43,782 bases of DNA from the NCBI GenBank assembly GCA_943332105.1, contig CALQOD010000010.1, positions 1 to 43,782 of the forward strand. The letters run 5' to 3'. Of the stretch, positions 26,301-33,877 are shown piece after piece. Both the position numbers and the translations under genes were made by a program. This DNA comes from Chitinophaga pinensis (lineage in GTDB: Bacteria > Bacteroidota > Bacteroidia > AKYH767-A > OLB10). The notes under the pieces are model-generated. The model had not been told where the DNA came from and searched no databases. It was given only the letters and a program-made list of their open reading frames with translations. Numbering within the stretch: position 1 is the stretch's first letter; each line of letters opens with the position of its first letter.

Positions 26301-26675
26301 ACCAACAATTTTCGTTAACCCGCCAGTGTTAGTATTTAAGTCTTCCGAGCCCAAGCCAATATTACTTTGTTCAAAATCAGTTAGCTTATTGAAAATAACA
26401 AATTGAAATCGTCCATTTATTTTGTAGTCAAATAACTGTTCAATTTCAGCAATTTCATCATCCGAAACTCTTCCAACATATTGAGCTAGCTCTTGTCCCC
26501 CGAGATAGTAATAGGTGTCAAAGTTTTTAAAGCGATAAAATGTCCAAAGAAAATCGGAATATTGAACCCTGTTTTTACCAAAACTCATTTGATACCCTCT
26601 GCTAAATTGGGCAAAAACATTTGATGGTAGGTTAACCAACAAAATAAGGAATAATATAAAAAAATGCTTTTTCAA
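23385..26675 (-). CDS. Pseudo-peptidase / TolB-like propeller / outer-membrane barrel fusion
   Basis: A 1096-residue envelope protein with signal peptide MKKHFFILFLILLVNLPSN...FAQ. The start is a TTG at 26673-26675, supported by the signal peptide beginning there. Residues about 40-290 resemble peptidase-MA-like gluzincins, but the HExxH site reads A145-G-I-S-Q149 (context EQLRAGISQVL) and the later P-x-W-x-x-E-G-L motif reads PDWYIQGL with Gln179 for Glu, so it should be catalytically dead. Residues about 295-560 hold PD40/TolB-like propeller blades (LKISPDGNSVAFVEN, WHPSGKYLTSIYEKKGK, FNPRTKFTRQITNDRWDD). A Ser/Asn/Lys-rich linker (about 580-700) leads to a surface-antigen barrel (about 715-1096) ending SLGLDF. 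The ligand is unknown. Confidence 0.75.
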   Translation of the reverse strand: MKKHFFILFLILLVNLPSNVFAQFSRGYQMSFGKNRVQYSDFLWTFYRFKNFDTYYYLGGQELAQYVGRVSDDEIAEIEQLFDYKINGRFQFVIFNKLTDFEQSNIGLGSEDLNTNTGGLTKIVGNKVLVYFDGDYRHFKEQLRAGISQVLINQLLYGGSIKERVQSAALINFPDWYIQGLINYIAKGWPLESDNKLRDLINEKNTKNFNALCDINSVLAGQSLWNFIVMRYGPSTISNLIYMSRVNKNIEGGFVYVIGSSLKQLNYNWKDYYTKVYQNDDSLFLRNAQKPTVVFKKKTQNITQLKISPDGNSVAFVENTSGKYKLFIYDFIKNKKKKIFKGGFKHENTIIDETNPVIGWHPSGKYLTSIYEKKGKYYLDYFELGRKTAHTSSKFYYFDKVLDFSYSSTGNDIVLAGVQKGQSDIFIFNPRTKFTRQITNDRWDDRAAKFVMNDQYIAFQSTRYNDSLKTTSLKQKEEIFTSKTSDLFLYDCLNFSPKLIQLTNTPLVNETEPLMIDNSHFMFISDNSGIRNRQLAKLDSTIAFIDTSIHYKYIVDQLSISNYNKDILKQDVNNNQTKNIFLDFANSHFRLFLSDNSSLLNRNITTIKKTTQRKLLDKENIPKERQKDVNPIIDASPSIKENIAITDSKSLHSSNSFITDFPKKNKTTNNKNQLSFDPKTNSDSTITLVADSTFYQMPKQRNYEIAFAPTYVLTQLDNSLINETYQTFTGGAVYFDPGLNGLFKVGLNDLMDDYRLVGGVKLSGNLNSNEYYLSYENLKHQTDQQWSFYRQSREEVYTYNYYKINTHNIRYSLRYPFNDLSSLRWSASFRNDRIVNLSTDIANLLAPNEHENWVSSRLEFIHDNTISTGLNLYNGLRYKLFAEYFDQMDRSKSDLTVLGMDFRFYKKIHRQIIWANRFAASTSFGNDKLIYYLGSTDNCFSPVNNFNENIQIDYSQNYAFQTVASNLRGFTQNIRNGNSFALINSEIRFPIFQYLTHKPIRTDFFRNFQIVGFGDIGTAWTGSSPYAKNNSLFKADYYGNPISITVTKNIEPLVGGYGFGLRSRILGYFVRADWAWGIDDGVKQPRLFYFSLGLDF

Positions 26676-26761
26676 TTATTGAAATTAAAGTACTATGCGA
26701 ATTTAATGAAATTGTCTGCTAATTGGTGCCTTAGCTTCGAATAAAAATAAAGGTTTATTAC

Positions 26762-26769
26762 TACTTTTG
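26762..26769 (+). promoter_or_regulatory. -7 element of gldC
   Basis: TACTTTTG fully matches TAnnTTTG and lies 21 nt before the gldC ATG. No clear TTTG occurs at the -33 distance. Confidence 0.45.
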
Positions 26770-26790
26770 CTCGATAGTTAAAAACAGAAT

Positions 26791-27138
26791 ATGAATACAA
26801 ATGATATTGTAAAGCAATCAGAAATAAGTATCAGTGTTGGCTTAAATAACGAAAAGCATCCTGTTAAGATTGAATGGTCTGCGCAAGACTCTGGATTAGA
26901 CGGTAAAAAAGAAGCGAAAGCTCTGATGCTTGCATTTTGGGATAAGATTGAAAAAAGCACCATGCGTATTGACTTATGGACGACTGAAATGTCGGTAGAA
27001 GAAATGCGGTTTTTTGCTTATGAAACACTAAGAAGCATGGCTGACTCCTACGAGCGCGCAACAAGCGATAAAGAACTTTCTAAAGAATTAAGGGCGTTTG
27101 CAAATAAATTTGGGAAAGCTGCAAAAGTGTTAAAGTAA
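26791..27138 (+). CDS. gldC: Gliding motility protein GldC
   Basis: A 115-residue cytosolic protein of the GldC family, needed for full gliding in Flavobacterium, where it improves the function of the lipoprotein GldB. The typical wording is seen: SEISISVGLNNEKHPVKIEW, AKALMLAFWDK, MRIDLWTTEMSVEEMRFF and DSYERATSDKEL. Its stop codon abuts the stop of the convergent engB gene with no base between. gldB is not in the window. Presence of gldC does not prove gliding, since non-motile Bacteroidota also carry it. Confidence 0.9.
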   Translation: MNTNDIVKQSEISISVGLNNEKHPVKIEWSAQDSGLDGKKEAKALMLAFWDKIEKSTMRIDLWTTEMSVEEMRFFAYETLRSMADSYERATSDKELSKELRAFANKFGKAAKVLK

Positions 27139-27717
27139 TTATAGAAGCTCATTTATATACTTTATCAATTCGTCTTTCCCTGTTCTTTCTGTTGCAGAGG
27201 TGACGAATATTGGTGGTAGTTCTTCCCAAAACTCTGATAATTTTGTAGAATAAGAGCTCACTTTTTGTCTAACTTGGTTGGGAGTAAGCTTATCCGACTT
27301 TGTAAACACAATTGAAAATGGAATGCCGTTTAATCCTAAAAACTCAATAAAATCTAGATCCTTCTTCTGTGGCTCTAGTCGAATATCAATAAGTGCGAAT
27401 GTGTTCATCAGTTGCTTTCTATTTAGAAAATAAGACTTCATTAATATTTCCCATTCAGCTCTTGTTGCTTGTGATACCTTTGCAAAACCATATCCTGGTA
27501 AATCTACGAGGTGCCATTTCTCATTGATAATAAAGTGATTTATTGTTTGCGTTTTTCCAGGACTACCTGAGGTCTTGGCTAGTCCTTTTACTGCAGTAAT
27601 CATGTTTATCAAAGATGATTTTCCAACATTACTTCGTCCAATAAAAGCAAACTCTGGAATTTCTAACGAAGGAAGTTGACTTAATTGAACCGAGCTTTTA
27701 ACAAATAGTGCTTTCAT
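27139..27717 (-). CDS. engB: Ribosome-biogenesis GTP-binding protein EngB
   Basis: A 192-residue TrmE-Era-EngA-EngB class GTPase (YihA/YsxC), needed for late assembly of the 50S subunit. The P-loop GRSNVGKSS (27-35), the G2 region SPGKTQTINHF, G3 DLPGYGFA and G4 TKSDKL are visible, and SATERTGKDELIKYI matches the G5 area. It starts at the ATG at 27715-27717 and is preceded by 6 nt after the acyltransferase stop, so it is in the same transcription unit. Confidence 0.96.
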   Translation of the reverse strand: MKALFVKSSVQLSQLPSLEIPEFAFIGRSNVGKSSLINMITAVKGLAKTSGSPGKTQTINHFIINEKWHLVDLPGYGFAKVSQATRAEWEILMKSYFLNRKQLMNTFALIDIRLEPQKKDLDFIEFLGLNGIPFSIVFTKSDKLTPNQVRQKVSSYSTKLSEFWEELPPIFVTSATERTGKDELIKYINELL

Positions 27718-27723
27718 TCAGTT

Positions 27724-28656
27724 TTATTTTCCTTTAGTGTAAGTGTTGATATGTCTACCAACTTTTGATTCATACATATCTTTTAACGTTACTAAAATTC
27801 CTGTTTCTTCTACATCACCAAAATGTTCATTTAATGCAGTACCAAATGACCGCATTGTTGGTGAAAGATTCATATATGAATTAATTAATGGAGGTATATT
27901 CTCTCCAAGTTCTCGTACTTTAGTGTTCAAAATTTTGTGAGCTTCTTTATAGTCAAGATTTTTTATTTCATTCACAAAAGAGCTTATATCATTTGTAATT
28001 GGTAGGGCATGAATAGGAGTCACTAATTGGTCAGCATCGTTGAAATAATGTTGTAAAAATGCAAGTATATAATCCCTTGCAATTAAATTAAAATGCCGAA
28101 ACATAGTAACTTTTCCGAAAAAGTATTTCATATCTGGATTTTCAATTACTAAAGCACCAAGCCCATCCCACAAATTGTCCAGTGAAAATAAGCCTTTTCG
28201 GTTTTCTGGACGAGGCTGATATTTTGGTTGAACGAACGATCTGCCTAATTCAATTGTATAGGGTAAAAACTCTTTCTTAAATTTTTCTGAAAAGCTAAAC
28301 AGTTCGTTTGTTGCCAACATCAAAAAGCCATTTTCATTAATTCCAGCATCTCCACATCGTATATAACGGTATCCACCTACGATTTCATTTTCATCAGGAT
28401 TCCAAACCACTAATTGATTATAACAGCTTTTACAAGTATCAAGTTCATCTAAATCGCAGTCTAAACCCGTTCCTCCTCCGGCTTCTCTAAAAGTCAGCTC
28501 TCTAAGTCGACCAATTTCTCTGAGCGTATTAGGTGCATTATGAATATTGACATCATAAATTTGATTGGATCCATTATTGGTAGACCTTAAAAATGTTATG
28601 TCATTTAACTCTGAATGGAGTAGTGACAATGCAACAGGTTCAATCAATGGTATCAT
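27724..28656 (-). CDS. glsB: GNAT-like N-acyltransferase (GlsB/OlsB type)
   Basis: A 310-residue acyltransferase of the OlsB/hemolysin-like N-acyltransferase group. In Bacteroidota the relative GlsB adds a 3-hydroxy fatty acid to the amino group of glycine, the first step of glycine-lipid synthesis. Visible family wording: LRELTFREAGGGTGLDCDLDELD, NEIVGGYRYIRCGD, ELGRSFVQPKYQP and LFSLDNLWDGLGALV. It is 39 nt downstream of the O-acyltransferase gene on the same strand, so the pair fits the two-gene glycine-lipid arrangement. The acyl acceptor (glycine or ornithine) is inferred, not shown. Confidence 0.72.
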   Translation of the reverse strand: MIPLIEPVALSLLHSELNDITFLRSTNNGSNQIYDVNIHNAPNTLREIGRLRELTFREAGGGTGLDCDLDELDTCKSCYNQLVVWNPDENEIVGGYRYIRCGDAGINENGFLMLATNELFSFSEKFKKEFLPYTIELGRSFVQPKYQPRPENRKGLFSLDNLWDGLGALVIENPDMKYFFGKVTMFRHFNLIARDYILAFLQHYFNDADQLVTPIHALPITNDISSFVNEIKNLDYKEAHKILNTKVRELGENIPPLINSYMNLSPTMRSFGTALNEHFGDVEETGILVTLKDMYESKVGRHINTYTKGK

Positions 28657-28695
28657 TTTTCAGGCAACTAAATTGTATTCAAAGATAGCCAAAAA

Positions 28696-29550
28696 CTAAT
28701 CGCCATTAAAATTGGCTTCTGATAATTTCGTGTTGTTTTGATAGATAAACTCTTTAACATATTGTGCCCATTCAAACTCAGATTTTGAATCATCAAATTG
28801 TGCAGGAGTAATAGGCTTGCCAAATGTAATATGAATTTTTTTTCCTTTTTGGTGATACATCTCATCCATTAAGTAAAGCATCTCAATATTTGCTTTAATT
28901 CCTAATGATGTTCGGATACGAGAAAGATTATAAAAGAACGAAGTGTTTTCTCCTGTAATATGTACAGGAATTACATTTCTCTCAAACTTCTTCGATTTGA
29001 CAACAAAACTTTTTTTCCATTCAAGATCTTTAATAACTCCCTTATTTTGTTTTCTTGATACCATTCCTGCTGGAAAAATCAACACTAATTGATCAGAGTT
29101 ATATTGCTTATCTATAAGGTCTAAAGTTGAAACTGGATTTTTCCCATGCTTATTTACGCCAACAAATTCTTTTTCGAAATTTTTTATACTCAATAGTATA
29201 TCATTGACTATAAACTTAACATCTTTTCTTTTTGTTCCGACAGCTTGTATAAGAGCAATTGCATCAATTCCTCCTAGTGGGTGGTTTGAAGCGATAATAG
29301 CTCCTCCATTTTCTGGTATGTTTTCTATCCCACTAAATGTTGCAATCGGGCCAAAATCGTGGATGATTGCATCGGCAAATTCGAATGAATTTTTATGTCC
29401 GTTTTTTCGGATAAAATCATTCACAAAATCTTGATGCACAATTCGCTTTAAATACTTCAGAATAAAACTTGGTAAAATCTTTAAAAGTTTGGGATTCTTA
29501 GTTGCAATAATATCCTCAACATTAATAAAATCATTGTTCGACGCTTTCAT
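28696..29550 (-). CDS. glsA: PlsC-like O-acyltransferase (GlsA/OlsA type)
   Basis: A 284-residue lysophospholipid-acyltransferase-like protein that would esterify the second acyl chain onto the hydroxyl of the N-acylated amino acid. The active-site motif appears as NHPLGGID (H90, D96) with five residues between His and Asp. The glycerophosphate-side motif appears as FPAGMVSR (159-166). The ATG at 29548-29550 (MKASNNDFIN) was used. An in-frame TTG three codons earlier lies in the promoter -7 element and is rejected. It pairs with the GNAT gene downstream. Confidence 0.72.
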   Translation of the reverse strand: MKASNNDFINVEDIIATKNPKLLKILPSFILKYLKRIVHQDFVNDFIRKNGHKNSFEFADAIIHDFGPIATFSGIENIPENGGAIIASNHPLGGIDAIALIQAVGTKRKDVKFIVNDILLSIKNFEKEFVGVNKHGKNPVSTLDLIDKQYNSDQLVLIFPAGMVSRKQNKGVIKDLEWKKSFVVKSKKFERNVIPVHITGENTSFFYNLSRIRTSLGIKANIEMLYLMDEMYHQKGKKIHITFGKPITPAQFDDSKSEFEWAQYVKEFIYQNNTKLSEANFNGD

Positions 29551-29556
29551 AGTTTG

Positions 29557-29586
29557 CAAAAGTAATTATGTTATCTGTTTAGCAAA
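29557..29586 (-). promoter_or_regulatory. Consensus promoter of the acyltransferase pair, nearly leaderless
   Basis: On the minus strand, TTTG (29583-29586) is separated by exactly 18 nt from TACTTTTG (29557-29564). Both elements are full consensus. The start of transcription falls only a few nt before, or at, the ATG (29550), so the message would have almost no leader. Confidence 0.75.
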
Positions 29587-29614
29587 CTTTTAGTGTAAGA
29601 TGCTTTAGTGTGAC

Positions 29615-29622
29615 AAAGTGGG
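29615..29622 (+). promoter_or_regulatory. Distant MraZ-type box
   Basis: AAAGTGGG, the same core as the three boxes near mraZ but about 310 nt further upstream and close to the acyltransferase promoter. It is a single box, so it could be chance. Confidence 0.3.
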
Positions 29623-29932
29623 AAACAATAGATTTTTATAATTTATACCATTGGGAATGCTAGTCTCACTAAATCAGCTGTTTATATTGAAAAAGTACAA
29701 AAAATGATTAAGCTATTGCGTTGGTTGAGTATCGCCATTTGATTTCAACTGGATTGAAGGAATTTCTCCTTTTTTTAATTCCACAGTTGCCTCAATTGTC
29801 AATTGATTTTATTGTAATACCCAATAAAACAATAGATTACAAAAATATTAAGGGCTTCTGGCGCTGTTTCGCCACTTTTAAAGAATTGATTTTAGTAGTA
29901 TGATAATCAATACTATATGTAAAGTTTTTAAC

Positions 29933-30001
29933 AAAGTGGGATAAAGTGGTAAAAAGTGGGAGAAAATCATTTATTTTTACATCCTAGCCACGAATAGTGG
30001 G
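29933..30001 (+). promoter_or_regulatory. MraZ operator array
   Basis: Three copies of AAAGTGG(G/T) begin at 29933, 29943 and 29953, spaced exactly 10 bp, so all face the same side of the helix. A fourth AGTGGG lies at 29996-30001, about 41 bp from the third, again close to a whole number of turns. MraZ is known to bind several direct repeats of a TGGG-containing core upstream of its own gene. A possible -7 element TATTTTTA (29972-29979, one base off consensus) follows the array. Autoregulation of the dcw cluster is inferred. Confidence 0.75.
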
Positions 30002-30016
30002 AAAAACTCAAAAGGC

Positions 30017-30493
30017 ATGACACAATTTTTAGGAGAATTCGATTGTAAGCTAGACGCTAAAGGGCGTTTGAGTTTACCATCTACGATCCGTAAAAAAGTT
30101 TCTCCAGAGGCACAAGAAAAGTTTGTCGTTAATAGGGGATATGAAAATTGTTTGCATTTGTATCCAATGGATGAGTGGTTAAAAGTAAGTACGGAGGTGA
30201 ACAAGCTTAATCTGGACGTTAAAGACAATCGCCTATACGCTCGTTATTTTTTCAGGGGAGCAACAGAAATAGAATTAGACGCTGCGGGTCGAATATTATT
30301 GCCAAAAACATTGTGTGAGCACGCTGGAATCGATAAAGAAGTTGTCTTGTCAGCCTTTGGATCAAAAATAGAAATATGGTCTAAGGACAAATACAAAGAG
30401 ATGATAGCAAATGAGCCAGATGATATTTCCGACTTAGGTGAAAAAGTAATGGGTAAAATAAATAAGAGTGGAGAAGAAGGTGGTGTATCATGA
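30017..30493 (+). CDS. mraZ: Transcriptional regulator MraZ
   Basis: A 158-residue DNA-binding protein with two AbrB-like swapped-hairpin repeats. The first is FDCKLDAKGRLSLPSTIRKK and the second EIELDAAGRILLPKTLCEHAGI; each carries the DxxGR signature. MraZ forms rings and regulates the first genes of the division/murein cluster. The extended acidic/Lys tail ends in GEEGGVS and overlaps rsmH by 26 nt. The operator repeats lie directly upstream of its start. Confidence 0.96.
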   Translation: MTQFLGEFDCKLDAKGRLSLPSTIRKKVSPEAQEKFVVNRGYENCLHLYPMDEWLKVSTEVNKLNLDVKDNRLYARYFFRGATEIELDAAGRILLPKTLCEHAGIDKEVVLSAFGSKIEIWSKDKYKEMIANEPDDISDLGEKVMGKINKSGEEGGVS

Positions 30494-31379
30494 GCCAGTA
30501 ATGGTGGCCGAGTGCATTGAAGCGCTCAATATTCAAGAGGGTGGGATATATGTAGATGTAACATTTGGAGGAGGAGGTCATTCAAGAGGAATATTAAATG
30601 TTTTGAAGGGAGGAAAGTTAATTGCATTTGATCAGGACACGGACGCATTGCTTAATGCACCAGATGATTTAAGATTTCAATTGATTAATAAAAATTTTAG
30701 TGAATTGAAAGCTGCTTTAAATGCGATTGGGGTCTTTGAAATTGATGGGTTACTTGCTGATTTGGGTGTCTCTTCACATCAATTTGATGAAGGGTCCAGA
30801 GGATTTTCGATTCGGTTTAATTCGAAGCTTGATATGAGAATGGATCAGCGAATTGGTATAACGGCTGAGGATATACTCAATGATTATGATCTAAAACAGT
30901 TAACATTTTTGTTCAGAGAGTATGGCGAATTAAGAATAGCCCATAGAATAGCTGGAATTATAGTAAGTGAGAGAAAGAAAAAGAGAATTGAAACTGTAGA
31001 AGATTTGAAGGAAGCGGTTAGTTCTTGTGCGCCAAAGTTTAAAGAGCATACATTTTATGCACAGTTGTTTCAAGCAATTAGAATAGAGGTAAATCAAGAG
31101 TTAATGGTATTAGAGGACATGTTGTTACAAGCAGTTGAATTACTTAAGCCAAGGGGAAGAATGGTGGTGATGAGTTATCATTCTTTAGAAGACAGAATAG
31201 TAAAAAATATTGTTAACAAGGGTAGTGTAAAAGGTGAGATTCAAAAGGATTTTTTTGGAAATATAATTGGAGTTCCGCTAAAAGCAATTAATAAAAAACC
31301 AATAGAAGCTAGCGAGGCAGAAATAAAAAGAAATACAAGATCACGAAGTGCTAAATTAAGAATTGCCGAAAAAAAATGA
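30468..31379 (+). CDS. rsmH: 16S rRNA (cytosine-1402-N4)-methyltransferase RsmH
   Basis: Methylates N4 of C1402 in the decoding centre of 16S rRNA with S-adenosylmethionine (also called MraW). The 303-residue protein shows YHEPVMVAECIEAL, the SAM motif YVDVTFGGGGHSRGIL, LADLGVSSHQFDEGSRGFSIR, and the late MVVMSYHSLEDRIVKN. No ATG suits; the start is a GTG at 30468, with GTGs at 30480 and 30483 as alternatives. All lie inside the end of mraZ, so translation is coupled. Confidence 0.96.
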   Translation: MEKKVVYHEPVMVAECIEALNIQEGGIYVDVTFGGGGHSRGILNVLKGGKLIAFDQDTDALLNAPDDLRFQLINKNFSELKAALNAIGVFEIDGLLADLGVSSHQFDEGSRGFSIRFNSKLDMRMDQRIGITAEDILNDYDLKQLTFLFREYGELRIAHRIAGIIVSERKKKRIETVEDLKEAVSSCAPKFKEHTFYAQLFQAIRIEVNQELMVLEDMLLQAVELLKPRGRMVVMSYHSLEDRIVKNIVNKGSVKGEIQKDFFGNIIGVPLKAINKKPIEASEAEIKRNTRSRSAKLRIAEKK

Positions 31380-31771
31380 ATAAGATTAAAAACAAAGAAG
31401 TGAATTCATCTTCATTGGTTGAGCAACCAAAAGAGAAGTCGACTTCTTTTAGTATTTCAATTGATAAGTTGATGAACATTTTTAAGGTTTTCAATTTCTT
31501 CAATCGTGATTTAGTTATTCGAAATATTCCGTTTGTTATCTATTTAACCTTTATCGCACTGTTTTATATATGGAATTCATATGCGGTTGATAAAACCGTT
31601 CGAGAAATTGATAAAACAGATAAAGAGCTGAAGGAGTTTCGCTCAGAATTTATTACTGGAAAGTCTGACTTGATGTATAAGTGTAAGATGACCGAGGTTG
31701 CAAACAATATCGAAATGTACGGGGTGAAGGAAAGTAAAGAAGCTCCAAAGAAAATTTTAATTACAAAATAA
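31376..31771 (+). CDS. ftsL: FtsL-like cell-division protein
   Basis: A 131-residue bitopic membrane protein between rsmH and ftsI. It has a cytosolic N-terminus of about 50 residues (rich in Ser, Lys, Glu), one helix at about 58-74 (IPFVIYLTFIALFYIW), and a periplasmic coiled-coil region (KTVREIDKTDKELKEFRSEF). This arrangement and place match FtsL, which joins FtsB and FtsQ to activate FtsWI. The sequence itself is poorly conserved, so the name rests on topology and gene order. It overlaps rsmH as ATGA. Confidence 0.8.
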   Translation: MNKIKNKEVNSSSLVEQPKEKSTSFSISIDKLMNIFKVFNFFNRDLVIRNIPFVIYLTFIALFYIWNSYAVDKTVREIDKTDKELKEFRSEFITGKSDLMYKCKMTEVANNIEMYGVKESKEAPKKILITK

Positions 31772-31789
31772 TACTTGCTACAAAATAAA

Positions 31790-33877
31790 ATGGCAGGACA
31801 AGGACAGAAAAAAGATATTTTATTAAGGGTAAACTTAGTTTTTCTAGGGTTTATATTATTTGGCTCATTCATTCTATTTAGCATTGGAAAAGTTCAAATA
31901 ACAGAAGGAGAAATGTGGAGAAGTAAACAACAAGCATTAAACTTAAAATTTGTTGAGATAGATCCAATGCGTGGGAATATTTATGCTTGTGATGGTAGTT
32001 TATTAGCAACATCATTGCCGAGGTACGATGTCCATATAGATATTATGGCACCTGCAATTACAAATTCTGTATTTAATGAAAAATTAGATTCTTTATCGAA
32101 TGCACTAGCAAATTTGTTCGGAGACAAAACGAAACTAGATTATAAGCAATTATTGCGCGAAGCACGAAATGAGAAGAATAGATATTTTTTAATAAAGAGA
32201 AATATAACATTCGAACAACGAAATAAGTTAATCAATTTTCCACTTTTAAATCTGAAGAAAAACAATGGTGCATTAATTATTTCACAATTAAGCAGAAGAG
32301 AAAAGCCATTTAAGGAATTGGCGAGTAGAACAGTTGGATTTAAAGTAAATGATAGTACGATTACTTCAGTAGGAATTGAAGGGGCTTATAATGATTATTT
32401 AAAAGGTATCCGAGGAAAGCGATTGATGCAAAGAATTTCTTCATTCGTTTGGAAACCAGTAAATAATGAAAATGAAATTGAACCAAAGGATGGTAGTGAT
32501 ATAGTTACAACTATAGATATTAATATTCAAGATGTAGCAGAAAACGCATTACTCGAAAATTTAGTAAAGAATAATGCAAAAATGGGTTGTGCGGTTTTGA
32601 TGGAGGTTGCTACCGGTCAAGTAAAGGCAATTGCAAATCTTAAACAAAATGAGCAGGGGGTTTACGAAGAGTCATATAATGTTGCAATAGGTAATGCTAC
32701 TGAGCCAGGATCAACATTTAAATTGGCTTCATATATTGTTGCAATGGAAGACGGCTTTTTGAATCCAGACGACACTATTCCAACCTATGGTGGACGCAGA
32801 AATTTTGGTTCCGAAACAATTGAAGATTCACATCCTGATGGAAAATCCTATAAGTCAGTTAAAGATGCATTTGCTCATTCTTCTAACGTAGCGGTTGCTT
32901 CGGCAATTTCTAAGTATTATCAAAAAAATCCACAGTCGTATATCAACGGTATCAAAAAGCTACATATAGATTGTGATCTTGGAATAAAATTATCTGGTGC
33001 TACTTATAATTCAATAAAAAACACAGGTGATAAATCGTGGTCTGGTGTTTCGTTGCCTTTTATTTCTATGGGTTATGAAACATTGCTTACTCCAATTCAG
33101 CTTTTAACATTTTATAATGCAGTTGCGAATAATGGTAAGATGGTTGCGCCCATTTTTGTTAAAGAAATTAGAAATAAGAGTGAAGTACTTCAAAGGTTCA
33201 GTCCAATTGTAATTGCCGATTCTATTTGTTCTCAGGCTACAATAAAAAAAGCAAAAATATTATTAGAAGAAGTTGTAAAAACAGGTACGGCAAAAGCCAT
33301 AAAGAATAGTCAATATTCAATTGCTGGTAAAACTGGAACTGCGCAAATTGCTTCTATGAATGGATACGATAAAAAGACTTATCAGGCTTCCTTCTGTGGA
33401 TATTTTCCTGCTGAAAATCCAAAATACTCATGTATAGTTGTTGTGTATGCTCCTAATAGCGGATTGATTTATGGATCTGAATTGGCTTGTCCTGTATTCG
33501 CAGATATCGCTGCAAAAGTTTATTCATTGGACATCAAAATGCACAAGGAATTAAATAGGTATCCAGACTCACTTTTTGCAGGTTTTCCAATAATTAAATC
33601 TGGCCAGGCAAATCAGACTTCAAATGTTATAAAGGCACTTTCTATTCCATACGATATACAGACTAACGGTTGGGTAGATACGAACTTAAAGAAAGTTGAA
33701 AATTCTTCAAGCTTTGTTCCCAATGTTGTTGGTATGGGCCTTAGTGATGCAATTTATCTACTAGAATCTTTTGGTTTGATTGTTCAGCCGGTAGGAAGAG
33801 GAAAGGTTTATAAACAATCGATTAAAGCAGGATTAAAATTAGAAAAAGGTCAGAAAATAATTCTTGAATTAACTTGA
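31790..33877 (+). CDS. ftsI: Septal transpeptidase FtsI (class B PBP) with PASTA domain
   Basis: Cross-links septal murein. From the ATG at 31790 it has 695 residues; a TTG five codons upstream is rejected. An N-terminal helix (about 15-32) anchors it. The transpeptidase domain carries the active Ser in STFK (S308, K311), the SxN motif SSN (364-366) and KTGTA (514-518). The pedestal region includes IDPMRGNIYACDG. A PASTA domain of about 55 residues (FVPNVVGMGLSDAIYLLE) closes the protein, as is usual in Bacteroidota but not in E. coli. It follows ftsL by 18 nt, and its stop TGA shares one base with the murE ATG. Confidence 0.96.
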   Translation: MAGQGQKKDILLRVNLVFLGFILFGSFILFSIGKVQITEGEMWRSKQQALNLKFVEIDPMRGNIYACDGSLLATSLPRYDVHIDIMAPAITNSVFNEKLDSLSNALANLFGDKTKLDYKQLLREARNEKNRYFLIKRNITFEQRNKLINFPLLNLKKNNGALIISQLSRREKPFKELASRTVGFKVNDSTITSVGIEGAYNDYLKGIRGKRLMQRISSFVWKPVNNENEIEPKDGSDIVTTIDINIQDVAENALLENLVKNNAKMGCAVLMEVATGQVKAIANLKQNEQGVYEESYNVAIGNATEPGSTFKLASYIVAMEDGFLNPDDTIPTYGGRRNFGSETIEDSHPDGKSYKSVKDAFAHSSNVAVASAISKYYQKNPQSYINGIKKLHIDCDLGIKLSGATYNSIKNTGDKSWSGVSLPFISMGYETLLTPIQLLTFYNAVANNGKMVAPIFVKEIRNKSEVLQRFSPIVIADSICSQATIKKAKILLEEVVKTGTAKAIKNSQYSIAGKTGTAQIASMNGYDKKTYQASFCGYFPAENPKYSCIVVVYAPNSGLIYGSELACPVFADIAAKVYSLDIKMHKELNRYPDSLFAGFPIIKSGQANQTSNVIKALSIPYDIQTNGWVDTNLKKVENSSSFVPNVVGMGLSDAIYLLESFGLIVQPVGRGKVYKQSIKAGLKLEKGQKIILELT

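Larger units (their letters stand above)
29565..30016. other. Long intergenic region upstream of mraZ
   Basis: About 450 nt without a credible gene. It contains MraZ-type boxes near mraZ and one far copy near 29615. The middle (29640-29900) is AT-rich with only weak short inverted repeats. A 60-codon frame opening at a TTG (29721-29903) has no family resemblance and no convincing start, and was not called. The interval separates divergent transcription of the acyltransferase pair and the dcw cluster. Confidence 0.6.

Noticed and set aside
23385-26675. Reading the large fusion protein as an active protease
   Set aside because: The zinc-binding HExxH positions and the downstream Glu are replaced, so catalysis is not supported.
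29721-29903. 60-codon + strand frame before mraZ
   Set aside because: It starts with TTG, resembles no family I know, and has no promoter or coupling; likely chance in AT-rich DNA.
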